A stretch of DNA of 64,000 nucleotides from positions 275,501 through 339,500 of the forward strand of contig NZ_VOOS01000003.1 of NCBI RefSeq assembly GCF_007993035.1, given 5' to 3'. Positions 44,917 to 54,245 of this stretch are shown in pieces. The stretch is from Vicingus serpentipes. GTDB taxonomy: Bacteria > Bacteroidota > Bacteroidia > Flavobacteriales_E > Vicingaceae. The notes under the pieces are model-generated. The model was not told the origin of the DNA. It searched no databases and saw only the letters and a program-made list of their open reading frames with translations. Made by a program: the position numbers and the translations under genes. The stretch's first letter is position 1, and every line of letters begins with the position of its first letter.

Positions 44917-45543
44917 ATGGAAAAAAAGCCTAAAAATCAATTTCTACTTCACCCTTGGCATGGCATTGAAATAGGAGAAAATGCACCTAATATTGTGACT
45001 ACTTTTATTGAAATAACCCCATCTGATTCAGTAAAATATGAAATTGATAAGGCCTCAGGTTTTTTAAAAGTAGATCGGCCTCAAAAATTTTCGAATATAG
45101 TCCCTGCTTTATATGGATTTATTCCACAAACTTATTGTGCTGAAAATGTTGCTGAATTATGTATGGAGAAGTCAGAAAAAACAAATATTATTGGTGATGG
45201 AGATCCATTAGATGTTTGTGTATTGACAGAACGAAATATAACACACGGAAATATAATTGTACCAGCAATTCCAATTGGTGGATTTAGGATGATAGATAAT
45301 GGAGAAGCTGATGATAAAATTATTGCAATTTTAAAAGGCGATGAGGTTTATGATGATTGGAATGATTTAGATAAATGTCCAGAATCTTTGATAAGAAGAT
45401 TAAAACATTATTTTTTAACGTACAAAGGAATCCCTGGTGAAGGAGCTAAGCCTAATGTTGAAATTACTCATGTATATGGTAAAGAAGAAGCTATAAAAGT
45501 AATTATAGCAAGCCAAAAAGATTATCACAATCATTTTGAATAA
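44917..45543 (+). CDS. ppa: Inorganic pyrophosphatase (soluble, family I)
   Basis: This cytoplasmic enzyme hydrolyses pyrophosphate from biosynthesis. The 208-residue product has the family I signature GDGDPLDVCVL (about 90-100; Asp metal ligands) and VEIDKASGFLKVDRP-like YEIDKASGFLKVDRP (about 43-57). Further marks are FSNIVPALYGFIPQTYC, GGFRMIDNGEADDKIIAIL and HYFLTYK. The N-terminus (NQFLLHPWHGIEIGENAP) and length mark the larger form common in Bacteroidota. A membrane pump for the same substrate is encoded at 14.8-17.6 kb. It converges on bioD with a 4-base gap and no terminator. Confidence 0.95.
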   Translation: MEKKPKNQFLLHPWHGIEIGENAPNIVTTFIEITPSDSVKYEIDKASGFLKVDRPQKFSNIVPALYGFIPQTYCAENVAELCMEKSEKTNIIGDGDPLDVCVLTERNITHGNIIVPAIPIGGFRMIDNGEADDKIIAILKGDEVYDDWNDLDKCPESLIRRLKHYFLTYKGIPGEGAKPNVEITHVYGKEEAIKVIIASQKDYHNHFE

Positions 45544-45547
45544 AATG

Positions 45548-46159
45548 CTAAAAAGAATTGAAGTTATTTTTATAACTTAAAACAACATCTTTACTTATGT
45601 TCGAATGATTGTTTATTCTACCTAAATAGTTAATTCCTGTATAATTTAAAATATACTCTTCGGTCTCTTTGTTTTCATCACCATTAAAGATGATACCTTT
45701 AATTTTTAAACCTTTTTGTTTAATGGCTTCAATGCTTAATAGGGTGTGATTAATACTACCTAAGTAGTTTTGAGAAACTAAAATAGTTTCGACATCTAAT
45801 TTTTTAATTAAATCAATAATTAATTGGCTATTATTTAGAGGAACCATTAAGCCTCCTGCACCTTCTATAATTAAATTGTTGGTTGTTTTTGGAATTTGAA
45901 TTTGATTTAAATCAATATCAATTTTGTCAATTTTAGCAGCAGCATGTGGTGACATTGGTTGAGTTAATTGATAGGCTTCTTTATGAAAAACAGTTTTAGT
46001 ATTCGATACTAATCTTTGAACTTTTATAGTGTCTGAATTTTCTAAATCACCAGCTTGAACAGGTTTCCAATAATCAGCTTCTAGTGCTTCGGTAAGGATA
46101 GCGGAAGCTACTGTTTTACCTACATCAGTACCTATACCAGTTATAAAATAATTTTTCAT
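45548..46159 (-). CDS. bioD: Dethiobiotin synthetase
   Basis: BioD closes the ureido ring of dethiobiotin from 7,8-diaminopelargonate with CO2 and ATP. The 203-residue product has the P-loop ITGIGTDVGKTVASA (residues 6-20), WKPVQAGD (about 31-38), the PMSPHAAAK segment (about 68-76) and EGAGGLMVPLN (about 99-109), all characteristic. It overlaps the upstream bioF gene by 4 bases (ATGA-type), ending the bioB-bioF-bioD operon. Confidence 0.95.
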   Translation of the reverse strand: MKNYFITGIGTDVGKTVASAILTEALEADYWKPVQAGDLENSDTIKVQRLVSNTKTVFHKEAYQLTQPMSPHAAAKIDKIDIDLNQIQIPKTTNNLIIEGAGGLMVPLNNSQLIIDLIKKLDVETILVSQNYLGSINHTLLSIEAIKQKGLKIKGIIFNGDENKETEEYILNYTGINYLGRINNHSNISKDVVLSYKNNFNSF

Positions 46160-47250
46160 GAATTTAGAGATTTAATCAACGAATTTATTTGCTCGTGAGT
46201 ATTAAAGTTATGTAAGCAAATTCTTAAACGTTCTTGTCCTTTTGGTACAGTTGGACTTAAAATTGGTCGAACATCAAAACCATTATTTTGTATTTGAATA
46301 GCAATTTTTTTTACTTCATCATTACCAGAAATAATAATACATTGAATTGGACTATCTGAATTAGAAGTAGGAAGATTGGATGTTAGTTTTTGAAAATGAG
46401 TAACATTACTTTTAAGCTGTTCAATTCTATCTGTATTTTGTTTTAAGAAATTGTGTGCTTTACGAATGGTTAAAATACTATGTAAAGGAAGAGCTGTAGT
46501 ATAAATAAATGCCCTAGAATAGTTAATTAAATAATCTCTTAAGAGTTTGTTTCCTAATACAGCTGCTCCGTGACAGCCATAAGCTTTTCCAAAAGTTACA
46601 ACTCTAGCAAATACATTATCTTGCAAATTTAACTCAGTAACTAAACCTTTTCCATTTCCATAAATTCCAACGGCATGTGCCTCATCAACAATTAAAGCAG
46701 CACCATAGTTATCACATATTTTAACTAAGTTTTCTATAGGTGCGGCATCACCATCCATTGAATAAATAGATTCTACAGCAACATATACATTTCCTGTCGA
46801 TTTTTTTAATTTGGTTTCAAGGTGCTCAATGCTGTTATGTTTAAAAGAGTAGGAATTAGCATTGCTTAATTTTATGCCATCTCTAATTGAGGCATGTATT
46901 AATTCATCATAAATAATTACATCATTTCGCTGAGGAAGTGAAGAAAATATACCAATATTCGCGTTATATCCAGAATTAAAAATTAATGCTGATTCAGATT
47001 TGTAAAATTCAGCAAGAAAATCTTCAACTTCTTCTGTAATTTTATGATTACCAGAAATTAAACGCGAACCAGTTGCTCCGAAATTAGCTAACTCTTGGTC
47101 TAAAATGTGGATTTCTTTTTCAGCAGAAAAACCTAAATAATCGTTAGAGCAAAAATCAATTAATCCAGTGCTAATTTTTAAAGTCCGTAAAGCATTTTCA
47201 TCTTCACGATTTTTTAATTTTTTATGGATGTAATCGTTCTGTTTTTTCAT
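46156..47250 (-). CDS. bioF: 8-amino-7-oxononanoate synthase
   Basis: BioF joins pimeloyl-ACP/CoA with L-alanine, using pyridoxal phosphate. The 364-residue product shows DFCSNDYLGFS (about 34-44), GSRLISGNHKITEEVEDFLA, DAPIENLVKICDNYGAALIVD-like AAPIENLVKICDNY then IVDEAHAVGIYG with the PLP-contacting Asp/His, and the lysine loop VVTFGKAYGCHGAAVLG (about 228-244). The frame is open 35 codons upstream with a Lys/Arg-rich extension, but that part overlaps bioB; the ATG at 47250, eight bases after the bioB stop, is the start. The enzyme is slightly shorter than E. coli BioF (384). Confidence 0.94.
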   Translation of the reverse strand: MKKQNDYIHKKLKNREDENALRTLKISTGLIDFCSNDYLGFSAEKEIHILDQELANFGATGSRLISGNHKITEEVEDFLAEFYKSESALIFNSGYNANIGIFSSLPQRNDVIIYDELIHASIRDGIKLSNANSYSFKHNSIEHLETKLKKSTGNVYVAVESIYSMDGDAAPIENLVKICDNYGAALIVDEAHAVGIYGNGKGLVTELNLQDNVFARVVTFGKAYGCHGAAVLGNKLLRDYLINYSRAFIYTTALPLHSILTIRKAHNFLKQNTDRIEQLKSNVTHFQKLTSNLPTSNSDSPIQCIIISGNDEVKKIAIQIQNNGFDVRPILSPTVPKGQERLRICLHNFNTHEQINSLIKSLNS

Positions 47251-47258
47251 TAGAAGCT

Positions 47259-48374
47259 TTATTTTGTAGCTTCTTCTTTTAACGCTCTTCTTGCTGCTTT
47301 TCCTTTTTCTGTTGCTTCTACATTTCTTTCGATAATATGAGCTGGTCTGCTCCATTTTTCATTATCGTTTTCTCTAACCTCTTTGTAAGTTTCTTTTGTT
47401 TTTGGTTTCTCTCCATCAACAAAAGCTTCTTTTGGATTAATACCTAATAACTTAAACATTTCCATGTCTTCGTTATATTCAGGGTTTGGAGTAGTTAATA
47501 ACTTGTCTCCTGCAAAAATTGAATTTGCTCCTGCAAAGAAGCAAAGAGCTTGACCTTCTTTTGTCATATGAGTTCTTCCTGCAGATAATCTAACTTGTGC
47601 TTTAGGCATTACAATTCTTGCGGTAGCAATCATTCTTACCATTTCAAAAATAGAAACAGGGTTTTGCTCTTCTAAAGGTGTTCCAGGAACAGGAACTAAT
47701 CCATTTATTGGCACAGAACCAGGGTGTGGATTTAAGTTTGAAAGCGTATAAAGCATTCCAATTCTATCATCATCTGTTTCTCCCATTCCAATAATTCCTC
47801 CCGAGCAAACATGTATTCCTTCATTTTGAGCGTGCTCAATCGTTCTTAAACGATCATCATAGCCTCTAGTTGAAATAATTTCTTTGTAAAAATCTTCTGA
47901 TGAATCTAAATTATGATTGTAAGCATACAAACCAGCTTCTTTTAATCTTCTTGCTTGATCTTGTGACAACATTCCTAAGGTGCAGCAAACTTCCATATTC
48001 ATGTCGTTTACTTCTTTTACCATGTCTAACACATTATCAAAATCTTCATTATTAGTAACATTTCTCCAGGCTGCACCTAAGCATACTCTAGAAGCCCCAC
48101 CTTCTTTTGCATTAAGCGCCATTTGTTTTACGGTATCAACCGTCATTAAATCATTTTTTTCAATACCTGTATGATAACGAGCTGCTTGCGGACAATAACC
48201 ACAATCTTCAGAACAACCACCTGTTTTTATAGATATTAAAGAACTTACTTGAACTTCATTTGGATTATGGTTCGCACGATGCACTGTTGCTGCTTCGTAT
48301 ATTAATTCCATAAAGGGTTTGTCGTAAATTGCTTTTATTTCTTCTTTAGTCCAGTTGCTTCTAATTGCTGTCAT
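47259..48374 (-). CDS. bioB: Biotin synthase
   Basis: BioB inserts sulfur into dethiobiotin using S-adenosylmethionine radicals. The 371-residue protein has the radical-SAM cluster motif [17 protein letters not shown] (about 51-67), [34 protein letters not shown] and [15 protein letters not shown], and the C-terminal [20 protein letters not shown] with the auxiliary cluster Arg. The frame runs 41 codons upstream, but that segment is Phe-rich, non-homologous and overlaps the promoter TAAATTTG. The ATG at 48374 gives [13 protein letters not shown]. It is first in the bioBFD operon; bioA and bioC are not seen here. Confidence 0.95.
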   Translation of the reverse strand: MTAIRSNWTKEEIKAIYDKPFMELIYEAATVHRANHNPNEVQVSSLISIKTGGCSEDCGYCPQAARYHTGIEKNDLMTVDTVKQMALNAKEGGASRVCLGAAWRNVTNNEDFDNVLDMVKEVNDMNMEVCCTLGMLSQDQARRLKEAGLYAYNHNLDSSEDFYKEIISTRGYDDRLRTIEHAQNEGIHVCSGGIIGMGETDDDRIGMLYTLSNLNPHPGSVPINGLVPVPGTPLEEQNPVSIFEMVRMIATARIVMPKAQVRLSAGRTHMTKEGQALCFFAGANSIFAGDKLLTTPNPEYNEDMEMFKLLGINPKEAFVDGEKPKTKETYKEVRENDNEKWSRPAHIIERNVEATEKGKAARRALKEEATK

Positions 48375-48394
48375 AATGCTTATAATTTGAAAGA

Positions 48395-48402
48395 CAAATT
48401 TA
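48395..48402 (-). promoter_or_regulatory. Probable -7 promoter element of the bioBFD operon
   Basis: Minus-strand TAAATTTG matches TAnnTTTG, 20 bases upstream of the bioB ATG. It also argues against the longer bioB frame. Confidence 0.45.
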
Positions 48403-48508
48403 GTTATTAAAAAGTGGAAATTGAAAAGTTGAAAGTCGAAAGTTTGAGATAGTTTAACTTTGATAAAAAACTTTCCGAACTTTACAAGTTCAAACATTTG
48501 ACTCCTTT

Positions 48509-49183
48509 ATGAGAATTGACATTATAACTGTATTACCAGAATTATTAGAAAGTCCATTTAATGCTTCAATTTTAAAACGAGCTCAAGAAAAGGGCTTGGT
48601 TGAAGTTGTTGTTCATAATTTAAGAGATTATTCTACCAATAAACAAAAAAGTATAGATGATTATGCTTTTGGAGGTGGTGCTGGAATGGTTATGCAAATC
48701 CAACCTATTGCAGATTGTATTGAAAAATTACAAGCTGAAAGAGGTTATGATGAAATAATATATATGACTCCTGACGGAGAAACCATGAAGCAAGGAATGG
48801 TAAATACTCTTTCTTTAAAAGAAAATATTATCATTTTAGCAGGACATTACAAGGGGGTTGATGAAAGAGTGAGAGAGTTATTTATTACTAAAGAAATTTC
48901 AGTGGGAGATTTTGTATTAACAGGAGGAGAATTGCCTGCAGCAATATTAAGTGATGCAATTATAAGATTAATTCCTGGTGTAATTAGTGATGAAACATCA
49001 GCTCTTACAGATAGTTTTCAGGATAATTTATTAGCACCTCCAGTATATACAAGGCCAGAAGAATATAGGGGCAAAAAAGTGCCAGAAATACTATTAGGCG
49101 GTAATCATAAGGCAATTGAACAATGGCGTGAAGAAAAAGCCTTGGAGAGGACTAAAACTAGAAGACCAGATTTGTTAGATTAG
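48509..49183 (+). CDS. trmD: tRNA (guanine(37)-N1)-methyltransferase
   Basis: TrmD methylates G37 next to the anticodon to prevent frameshifting. The 224-residue protein has the trefoil-knot SPOUT features [15 protein letters not shown] (about 51-65), [13 protein letters not shown] (about 110-122) and [17 protein letters not shown] (about 130-146), with the catalytic Asp in [11 protein letters not shown]. Length is normal. Usual neighbours such as rpsP, rimM and rplS are absent. The stop codon overlaps the end of the convergent small membrane-protein gene by four bases. Confidence 0.97.
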   Translation: MRIDIITVLPELLESPFNASILKRAQEKGLVEVVVHNLRDYSTNKQKSIDDYAFGGGAGMVMQIQPIADCIEKLQAERGYDEIIYMTPDGETMKQGMVNTLSLKENIIILAGHYKGVDERVRELFITKEISVGDFVLTGGELPAAILSDAIIRLIPGVISDETSALTDSFQDNLLAPPVYTRPEEYRGKKVPEILLGGNHKAIEQWREEKALERTKTRRPDLLD

Positions 49184-49383
49184 GCAGCCTCAACTTCCTC
49201 TTTTTTACATTGCTCTTCAGGAGCAGCTCCACACAAACCACAAGGCTCTCCGTCTTTGTTTAAGACAGTATTTACACTTGCGCAAGTTTTGTCAAACTTT
49301 CCATCTTTTTTAAAAATAATTTTAACCGCCATTCCGAAAACGCCCATGGCTAATAAACCGATAACTAATAATGCTAACTTCAT
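49180..49383 (-). CDS. Small membrane-anchored cysteine-containing protein (67 aa)
   Basis: The protein has one N-terminal hydrophobic helix (residues 3-22, [20 protein letters not shown]), then about 45 hydrophilic residues with four cysteines: one in KTCASVN, two in [10 protein letters not shown] (CxxC) and one in EQCKKEE. The tail would hold a metal cluster or disulfides, most likely in the periplasm or cytoplasmic face depending on orientation. Short proteins of this plan are common in Bacteroidota and unassigned, as far as I know. It follows the trmD gene tail to tail. Confidence 0.7.
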   Translation of the reverse strand: MKLALLVIGLLAMGVFGMAVKIIFKKDGKFDKTCASVNTVLNKDGEPCGLCGAAPEEQCKKEEVEAA

Positions 49384-49413
49384 ATTGAAAGGAATTAGAC
49401 TTCAAAATTAGGA

Positions 49414-50904
49414 TTATTTTTTCATTCTTAATTTCAATAAATACTTATCGATTAAAGAATTAATATCAGGAGAAATTTTAAAAAGATAAATTGAAGGAAC
49501 GTATAAAAGTATTATAGTTATAGATTTTAATGTTACGTTTAAAATGAGATTATTGAAATCTGGAAAAATGCTAACTATAAGATAAATGCTAACACTTATA
49601 ATAATGGTGAAAATGGATTTACTGGTAAATGGTAGAATCTTAAATTTTGAATAAAGAAAAACGAGATAAAATGTTACAATTAAAAATGTTGTAAATAAAG
49701 TAGCTAATGCTGCCCCTACAATTCCCATTGAAGGAATAAGTAAATAATCTGTTGAGATTAAGAGGAAAATTAATAGGAGATTTGTAAAAAATATTATCTT
49801 GAAATAATTAGAGAATTTAATAATCATACCATTTATTCCTACTGAAATTTCATAAATTTTTGCAATACATATAAATAACAAAACATATTTAGCTTGCGCA
49901 TAATCTGTAGGAACTAGTTGGAAAAAACTATCGACATTTAGCCAAATCCCCAAAAAGATTAACATACCAATAATTAATAAATTATTTGAACTTTTTTTAT
50001 AGATAACATTGATTTTATCAATGTCATTATTTTTCCAAGCTTCTGAAATAGATGTGTTTATGATTCTTAAAAGGGAGTAAAAAGGAATTACAATTAAAAA
50101 ACTTACATAATAGGCTACTGAATAAAAAGCTACACCAGCTAATCCATCTTTATCTAAAAAACCAATGAAAAGAGAATCAATAACTGCAGCTGTCCCAGTT
50201 ATACCAGCACCAAACATTGTGTAAAGTCCATAAGAAATTATTTTTTTTGTGGTTTTAATGTCAAATCTTTTAAAATTAGGTTTGATAAAGAACTCTTTAA
50301 TAGTAACTAAATACATGATTTCAATAAGTACTAATAAACCATAGGCGTTGACATAGCCAAAAATAAATTGATTAAAATTTAGATAATTAAAGTAATAGAG
50401 TATAATTAAACTTAGCCAGATAAGTTTTAAAACGATATTGTCTAAAAATGAAAAAACTACACTTTTATGAAGAGCTCTCAAATAACTATCAAATAGACTT
50501 AAATAGATAATATAGAGGGTTAGAATTATAAAATAAGGATAGTTTTCATTTATGAGTGGTGAATTTTTACTGTAATAGGAAATGATGTCGGTTCTAAAAA
50601 TAAAAGTTGAGAGTAAAAACAATAAGTACCCTAAAAAAGGGACCAACATTATGAAAAATAAAAAACCATTATGCTTTTTCTCTTTATTTTTAAATTGAGG
50701 GAAAAACTTTATGGTAATGTTATTAATTCCAAAAGAAAATAAGGAAGAAGTCAGCATTGCTGCAGAAACGATAATTCTCGTCAATCCAAATTCGGAAGCT
50801 GAAAAAATGTTTGGGAAAAGTAAAACAGTATTAACAGCTCCAATAATAACACCAATATATGATGTGACAAAATTTAAGATGCTTTGTTTCGAAACGACTC
50901 CCAT
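49414..50904 (-). CDS. Polysaccharide flippase-type membrane protein (Wzx/MATE-like)
   Basis: The 496-residue polytopic protein has twelve to fourteen hydrophobic segments in the order of the oligosaccharide flippase/polysaccharide export family. It opens KQSILNFVTSYIGVIIGAVN, with FPNIFSASEFGLTRIIVSAA (about 30-49) as the family's characteristic first-helix pair, and has DSLFIGFLDKDGLAGVAFYS midway. It would flip lipid-linked glycans or related precursors across the inner membrane. There is no glycosyltransferase nearby except the one at the left edge of the window. Substrate unknown. Confidence 0.85.
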   Translation of the reverse strand: MGVVSKQSILNFVTSYIGVIIGAVNTVLLFPNIFSASEFGLTRIIVSAAMLTSSLFSFGINNITIKFFPQFKNKEKKHNGFLFFIMLVPFLGYLLFLLSTFIFRTDIISYYSKNSPLINENYPYFIILTLYIIYLSLFDSYLRALHKSVVFSFLDNIVLKLIWLSLIILYYFNYLNFNQFIFGYVNAYGLLVLIEIMYLVTIKEFFIKPNFKRFDIKTTKKIISYGLYTMFGAGITGTAAVIDSLFIGFLDKDGLAGVAFYSVAYYVSFLIVIPFYSLLRIINTSISEAWKNNDIDKINVIYKKSSNNLLIIGMLIFLGIWLNVDSFFQLVPTDYAQAKYVLLFICIAKIYEISVGINGMIIKFSNYFKIIFFTNLLLIFLLISTDYLLIPSMGIVGAALATLFTTFLIVTFYLVFLYSKFKILPFTSKSIFTIIISVSIYLIVSIFPDFNNLILNVTLKSITIILLYVPSIYLFKISPDINSLIDKYLLKLRMKK

Positions 50905-51007
50905 AACACTACGAATCTAATAAAGAATTTTGACATTAGATGATTATTAAACAATATCATAGGTTATTTGAAGCTTTGAACTTAACTTTACTTAAAATTT
51001 TATTACT

Positions 51008-51649
51008 ATGAAGATATTTTTCACAACATTAATAATCCTTTCGTCTCTTTTTATTAATGCTCAAAGCGACAATGATATTATTAATTTTAATGGTGTTATA
51101 ATTGATGGAGATAGTATCACATCATTACCTTACACTCACGTTATAGTAAAAAGTACTAGAACAGGTACAGTAGCTGATTATTATGGTTTTTTCTCTATTT
51201 TAGCTCATAAAGGAGATACCATTTTATTTTCAAGAATAGGATATATTAGTGATCAGTATATCATTCCTGATACCTTAGTGGGACAAAATTATTCAGCTAT
51301 ACATTTAATGTATAAGGAAACTTTTGCATTAGAAGAAGTAAAAATTTATCCTTGGCCAAGTTTTGAAGAATTTAAAGAGTCTTTCACAACATTTAGTCAA
51401 AATGAGCACCTAAAGTCAATGCATGCTAATTTAGATAAAGCTACCCTAACTGAGTTGTCTGGAGATATTGCTATAGAGGGAAGTACAATATTTAAGAGAG
51501 AAGAAAACTTTCGTCACACAATGATTTATGGAACAAGCGGATATCCAGCATATGGTATTTTTAACCCTTTCGCTTGGCATAAATTTGTTAAAGATTGGAA
51601 AAGTGGAGCTTTAAAAAATAAAAAGAGTAATAATTATTTACCAAAATAG
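51008..51649 (+). CDS. Secreted carboxypeptidase-regulatory-like (CarboxypepD_reg) domain protein
   Basis: The 213-residue protein has a signal peptide (IFFTTLIILSSLFINAQ) and then a carboxypeptidase-D regulatory-like beta sandwich. Its marks are INFNGVIIDGDSITSLPYTH, VKSTRTGTVADYYGFFSILA and KGDTILFSRIGYISDQYIIP, the module that opens many TonB-dependent receptors. Here it is not followed by a plug or barrel; the last ~100 residues are Glu/Lys-rich with EVKIYPWPSFEEFKESF. A small envelope protein of unknown role. Its 3' end overlaps the convergent phosphatase gene by 16 bases. Confidence 0.8.
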   Translation: MKIFFTTLIILSSLFINAQSDNDIINFNGVIIDGDSITSLPYTHVIVKSTRTGTVADYYGFFSILAHKGDTILFSRIGYISDQYIIPDTLVGQNYSAIHLMYKETFALEEVKIYPWPSFEEFKESFTTFSQNEHLKSMHANLDKATLTELSGDIAIEGSTIFKREENFRHTMIYGTSGYPAYGIFNPFAWHKFVKDWKSGALKNKKSNNYLPK

Positions 51650-52422
51650 GTTTTTACCTTCGCTAAGAATTCCTCATTGATGTGGGGATTAATAGCGATT
51701 ATTTCTTCTCCAAAAAGGTAATTATTGCCTCCAGAAAAATCGCTTACTTTACCACCAGCCTGTTGTACAATAAAAGCTCCAGCGGCAACATCCCATGGAT
51801 TAAGACTGTATTCATAAAAAGCATCAAATCGTCCGCAAGCAACATAAGCTAAATCAACAGCAGCTGAACCTAATCTTCTTAAACCTCTTGTGTTTTTCAT
51901 TAAATCTTGAAAAAGATTCATGTATTCAGTTTGTTTTTTGTAGTTGTAATAAGGGAATCCAGTAGCAATTAAACTATCCTCTAAAGTGAGGGTAGGGGTA
52001 ACATTAATTTCTTTGCCATTCATGTATGCTTTACTACCTTCCCAAGCATAAAATAGTTCATCTAAGTTAATTTCATAAATAACGCCTAAAACTAATTCTT
52101 CATTTCGAATTAATCCTATACTAACACAATAACAAGGTATTCCGTGAATAAAATTAGTTGTGCCATCTAATGGATCAATAATCCAATTATAAACTTCTCC
52201 TTTTTTTGTTGAAGTTCCTTCTTCTGCAATAAAACCAGCTTCAGGAATTAATTTAGACAATTCGTTAACTAACTTTTTTTCAGCAGTTTTATCTACAAAA
52301 GTGACTAAACTGTTTTTGCTTTTTGTTTCAATATCAGCTACAGAAATTTGTTGTTTTTTAATAAATACTCCAACTTCTTTTGTTATAGAATTAACTTGCT
52401 GACAAATGGTTTCTAAGTTCAT
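51634..52422 (-). CDS. Inositol monophosphatase family protein
   Basis: The 262-residue enzyme has the Li-sensitive phosphatase motifs: EEGTSTKKGEVYNWIIDPLD continuing GTTNFIHGIP (about 65-95; metal Glu/Asp residues) and NPWDVAAGAFIVQQAGGKVS (about 209-228). Likely substrates are inositol-1-phosphate or related sugar phosphates; 3'-phosphoadenosine phosphate (CysQ) is possible. Its long C-terminus overlaps the convergent gene. It shares a direction with the PadR-PspC operon upstream, from which it is separated by a terminator. Confidence 0.92.
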   Translation of the reverse strand: MNLETICQQVNSITKEVGVFIKKQQISVADIETKSKNSLVTFVDKTAEKKLVNELSKLIPEAGFIAEEGTSTKKGEVYNWIIDPLDGTTNFIHGIPCYCVSIGLIRNEELVLGVIYEINLDELFYAWEGSKAYMNGKEINVTPTLTLEDSLIATGFPYYNYKKQTEYMNLFQDLMKNTRGLRRLGSAAVDLAYVACGRFDAFYEYSLNPWDVAAGAFIVQQAGGKVSDFSGGNNYLFGEEIIAINPHINEEFLAKVKTYFGK

Positions 52423-52447
52423 GCATCTATTTTTTTACAAAGATAAT

Positions 52448-52478
52448 AAAAAAGGCCGCTTTAAAAGCGACCTTTTTT
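52448..52478 (-). terminator. Terminator after the PspC gene
   Basis: AAAAAAGG / CCTTTTTT flanks an inner stem CGCTT / AAGCG with one mismatch. It lies about 110 bases past the PspC stop and just upstream of the phosphatase gene on the minus strand, with T runs on both strands. Confidence 0.7.
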
Positions 52479-52539
52479 CTGTTTTGCACTAACTAAACAG
52501 GAGGGTAAATTAAGGTGGGATACTAACTAAACTATTAAA

Positions 52540-52574
52540 TTACCTTTATATTTTGTTACCTTTTATTTTGTTAC
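52540..52574. repeat. Short imperfect tandem repeat in the pspC 3' region
   Basis: TTACCTTTATATTTTG (52540-52555) is followed directly by TTACCTTTTATTTTG (52556-52570) and TTAC. Two and a quarter copies of a 15-16 base unit stand between the PspC stop and its terminator. No function is evident; low complexity is enough to explain it. Confidence 0.5.
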
Positions 52575-52584
52575 ATCAATGGTA

Positions 52585-54222
52585 TTATTTAGAGATGATT
52601 GGTGACTCAATTTCTACATTATACAAACTAGGATATCTTATCATCAATTCATCAGAAGTTGCACCTTCAATATCTTTACAATCTAAACAAGTTAATCCAT
52701 CTTTAGTCATTACCCATTTTTTACTCATCATATCACTATCCCAAGTATTGGTAACGTTTGGAATATCATAAACCAATTCAGATATCGATTCATCAAGATA
52801 AACTGACTTACCTTCAGGAAGATATAGCTTAACTTTTATTCTTTGACCTCTTATTTTGTCCGTTTTTATATTAGAAAAGTAGTTATTTAAATTAATTGTA
52901 CTATCTGTAATTGCAAATGAGTAATTAATGTTCTTAGCCTTAGTAATGGCTCCTTTTTTCGATTCTCCATTGGTATGCTTAATAATAACAAGTTTAGCAC
53001 TATCTGTTTTGCTTTTGTAAATGTTTACACTCACATTGGCTTGATAAATGGAATCGTTGTCCAAAGAAATTGCAGAAAATTTACCATCTAATATTCCATT
53101 TCCGGGTATAGCAGTTGTATTAGCAGTTAAATTATAGTTATTATAATAAGCAGGTAAAGTGTGTGGTTCAGTAATGGTTTTTTGAGAAGATAATTCAGTG
53201 CCCATTTTAATACTAATTAAACCGCAAATAGATGCTCCAACTAACCAAAAAACAACCAATGCGATACCAAACGAAAAGTGAGTTTTTATATTAAATAATA
53301 TTTTAAGTCCACCATAAATTATTGCTATAATTGGTATCCCAAATAATAGAATTATGCCAAAAATTGCTAAATGAAATTGGTCTTCTGAAACAAAAATTAA
53401 ATTAAAAAAATCAGTTGATTCTATTGAAAAAACTCCATCTGAAGTTACAGCATAAATCATATCAGAGCCGCTTAGTCCAGCAATAAAACCAACAGCTAGA
53501 AACACACCTATTACTAAAAAAGCAAAACCAATAATGTTACCAAGAACATTAAAAACAGCTTTAAGAATCTGTCCTATAGCCTTGAAAAATTGCTCTAAGA
53601 AATAGCCGAATTTTTTGGTGTCAACTGTTTTTAATTTTTCGTTTACTTTTTTTGCTTCATCTTCAAATGTTCTTCCAATGTTCGTCACGTTTATTGGATC
53701 TCCTTTCATTTTTAATTTATCTGAAGCTGTTTTAGCTTCAGGCATTACTATCCATAAAATGATATAAAGGAAAGGTCCAAATCCTGCAAAAATAAAAGTT
53801 AATACAAAAAATAACCTTAACCAAACTGCATCTAACCCAAAATATGATGCAAGCCCTGAAGCAACACCACCTAAAATTCTATCGTCAGGATTTCTAAATA
53901 ACTTTTTGTCACTTTTAAGTTTTGATTCTTTTGGAGATTCAAATTCTTCTTCTGAATCTTCATCAAGATATTGCTCTGGTTTTCCCATTGTTTCAATAAC
54001 TGAAGTAACATTTTCTGATGTAATAACTTGATTTTTATCATCCATCATATTGCTAAATAATTCTGCAATACGCGATTCAATGTCAGTCATTATTTCTTCT
54101 CTTTCTTCAGAATTATTGAAATAACCTTTTATTTTATTCAAATAGTTTTTAAGTGTATCATAAGCATCTACTTCGATATGAAAAACTATTCCACTTATAT
54201 TTACTGTTACTGTTTTATTCAT
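52585..54222 (-). CDS. PspC domain-containing protein
   Basis: The 545-residue protein has a cytoplasmic N-terminal region of ~110 residues (KTVTVNISGIVFHIEVDAYD) with the HAAS-like pattern. A PspC domain (about 110-170) follows: KLFRNPDDRILGGVASGLAS, then YFGLDAVWLRLFFVLTFIFA with its membrane segment and PFLYIILWIVMPEA. There are further helices around residues 215-265 and 280-340 and a C-terminal ~170-residue extracytoplasmic beta domain. PspC-type proteins sense envelope stress and, in E. coli, activate Psp genes. Directly upstream is a PadR-type repressor, whose gene ends 23 bases before it; they form one operon controlled by the palindrome at 54616-54631. Confidence 0.9.
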   Translation of the reverse strand: MNKTVTVNISGIVFHIEVDAYDTLKNYLNKIKGYFNNSEEREEIMTDIESRIAELFSNMMDDKNQVITSENVTSVIETMGKPEQYLDEDSEEEFESPKESKLKSDKKLFRNPDDRILGGVASGLASYFGLDAVWLRLFFVLTFIFAGFGPFLYIILWIVMPEAKTASDKLKMKGDPINVTNIGRTFEDEAKKVNEKLKTVDTKKFGYFLEQFFKAIGQILKAVFNVLGNIIGFAFLVIGVFLAVGFIAGLSGSDMIYAVTSDGVFSIESTDFFNLIFVSEDQFHLAIFGIILLFGIPIIAIIYGGLKILFNIKTHFSFGIALVVFWLVGASICGLISIKMGTELSSQKTITEPHTLPAYYNNYNLTANTTAIPGNGILDGKFSAISLDNDSIYQANVSVNIYKSKTDSAKLVIIKHTNGESKKGAITKAKNINYSFAITDSTINLNNYFSNIKTDKIRGQRIKVKLYLPEGKSVYLDESISELVYDIPNVTNTWDSDMMSKKWVMTKDGLTCLDCKDIEGATSDELMIRYPSLYNVEIESPIISK

Positions 54223-54245
54223 TTTAGTATCTTTTGTTAGTGCTT

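Noticed and set aside
47251-47355. Lys/Arg-rich 35-codon N-terminal extension of bioF
   Set aside because: It overlaps the bioB 3' end; the basic composition comes from reading another frame of the bioB C-terminus.
48375-48497. 41-codon Phe-rich extension of bioB
   Set aside because: Not part of the biotin synthase fold, and it covers the TAAATTTG promoter element.
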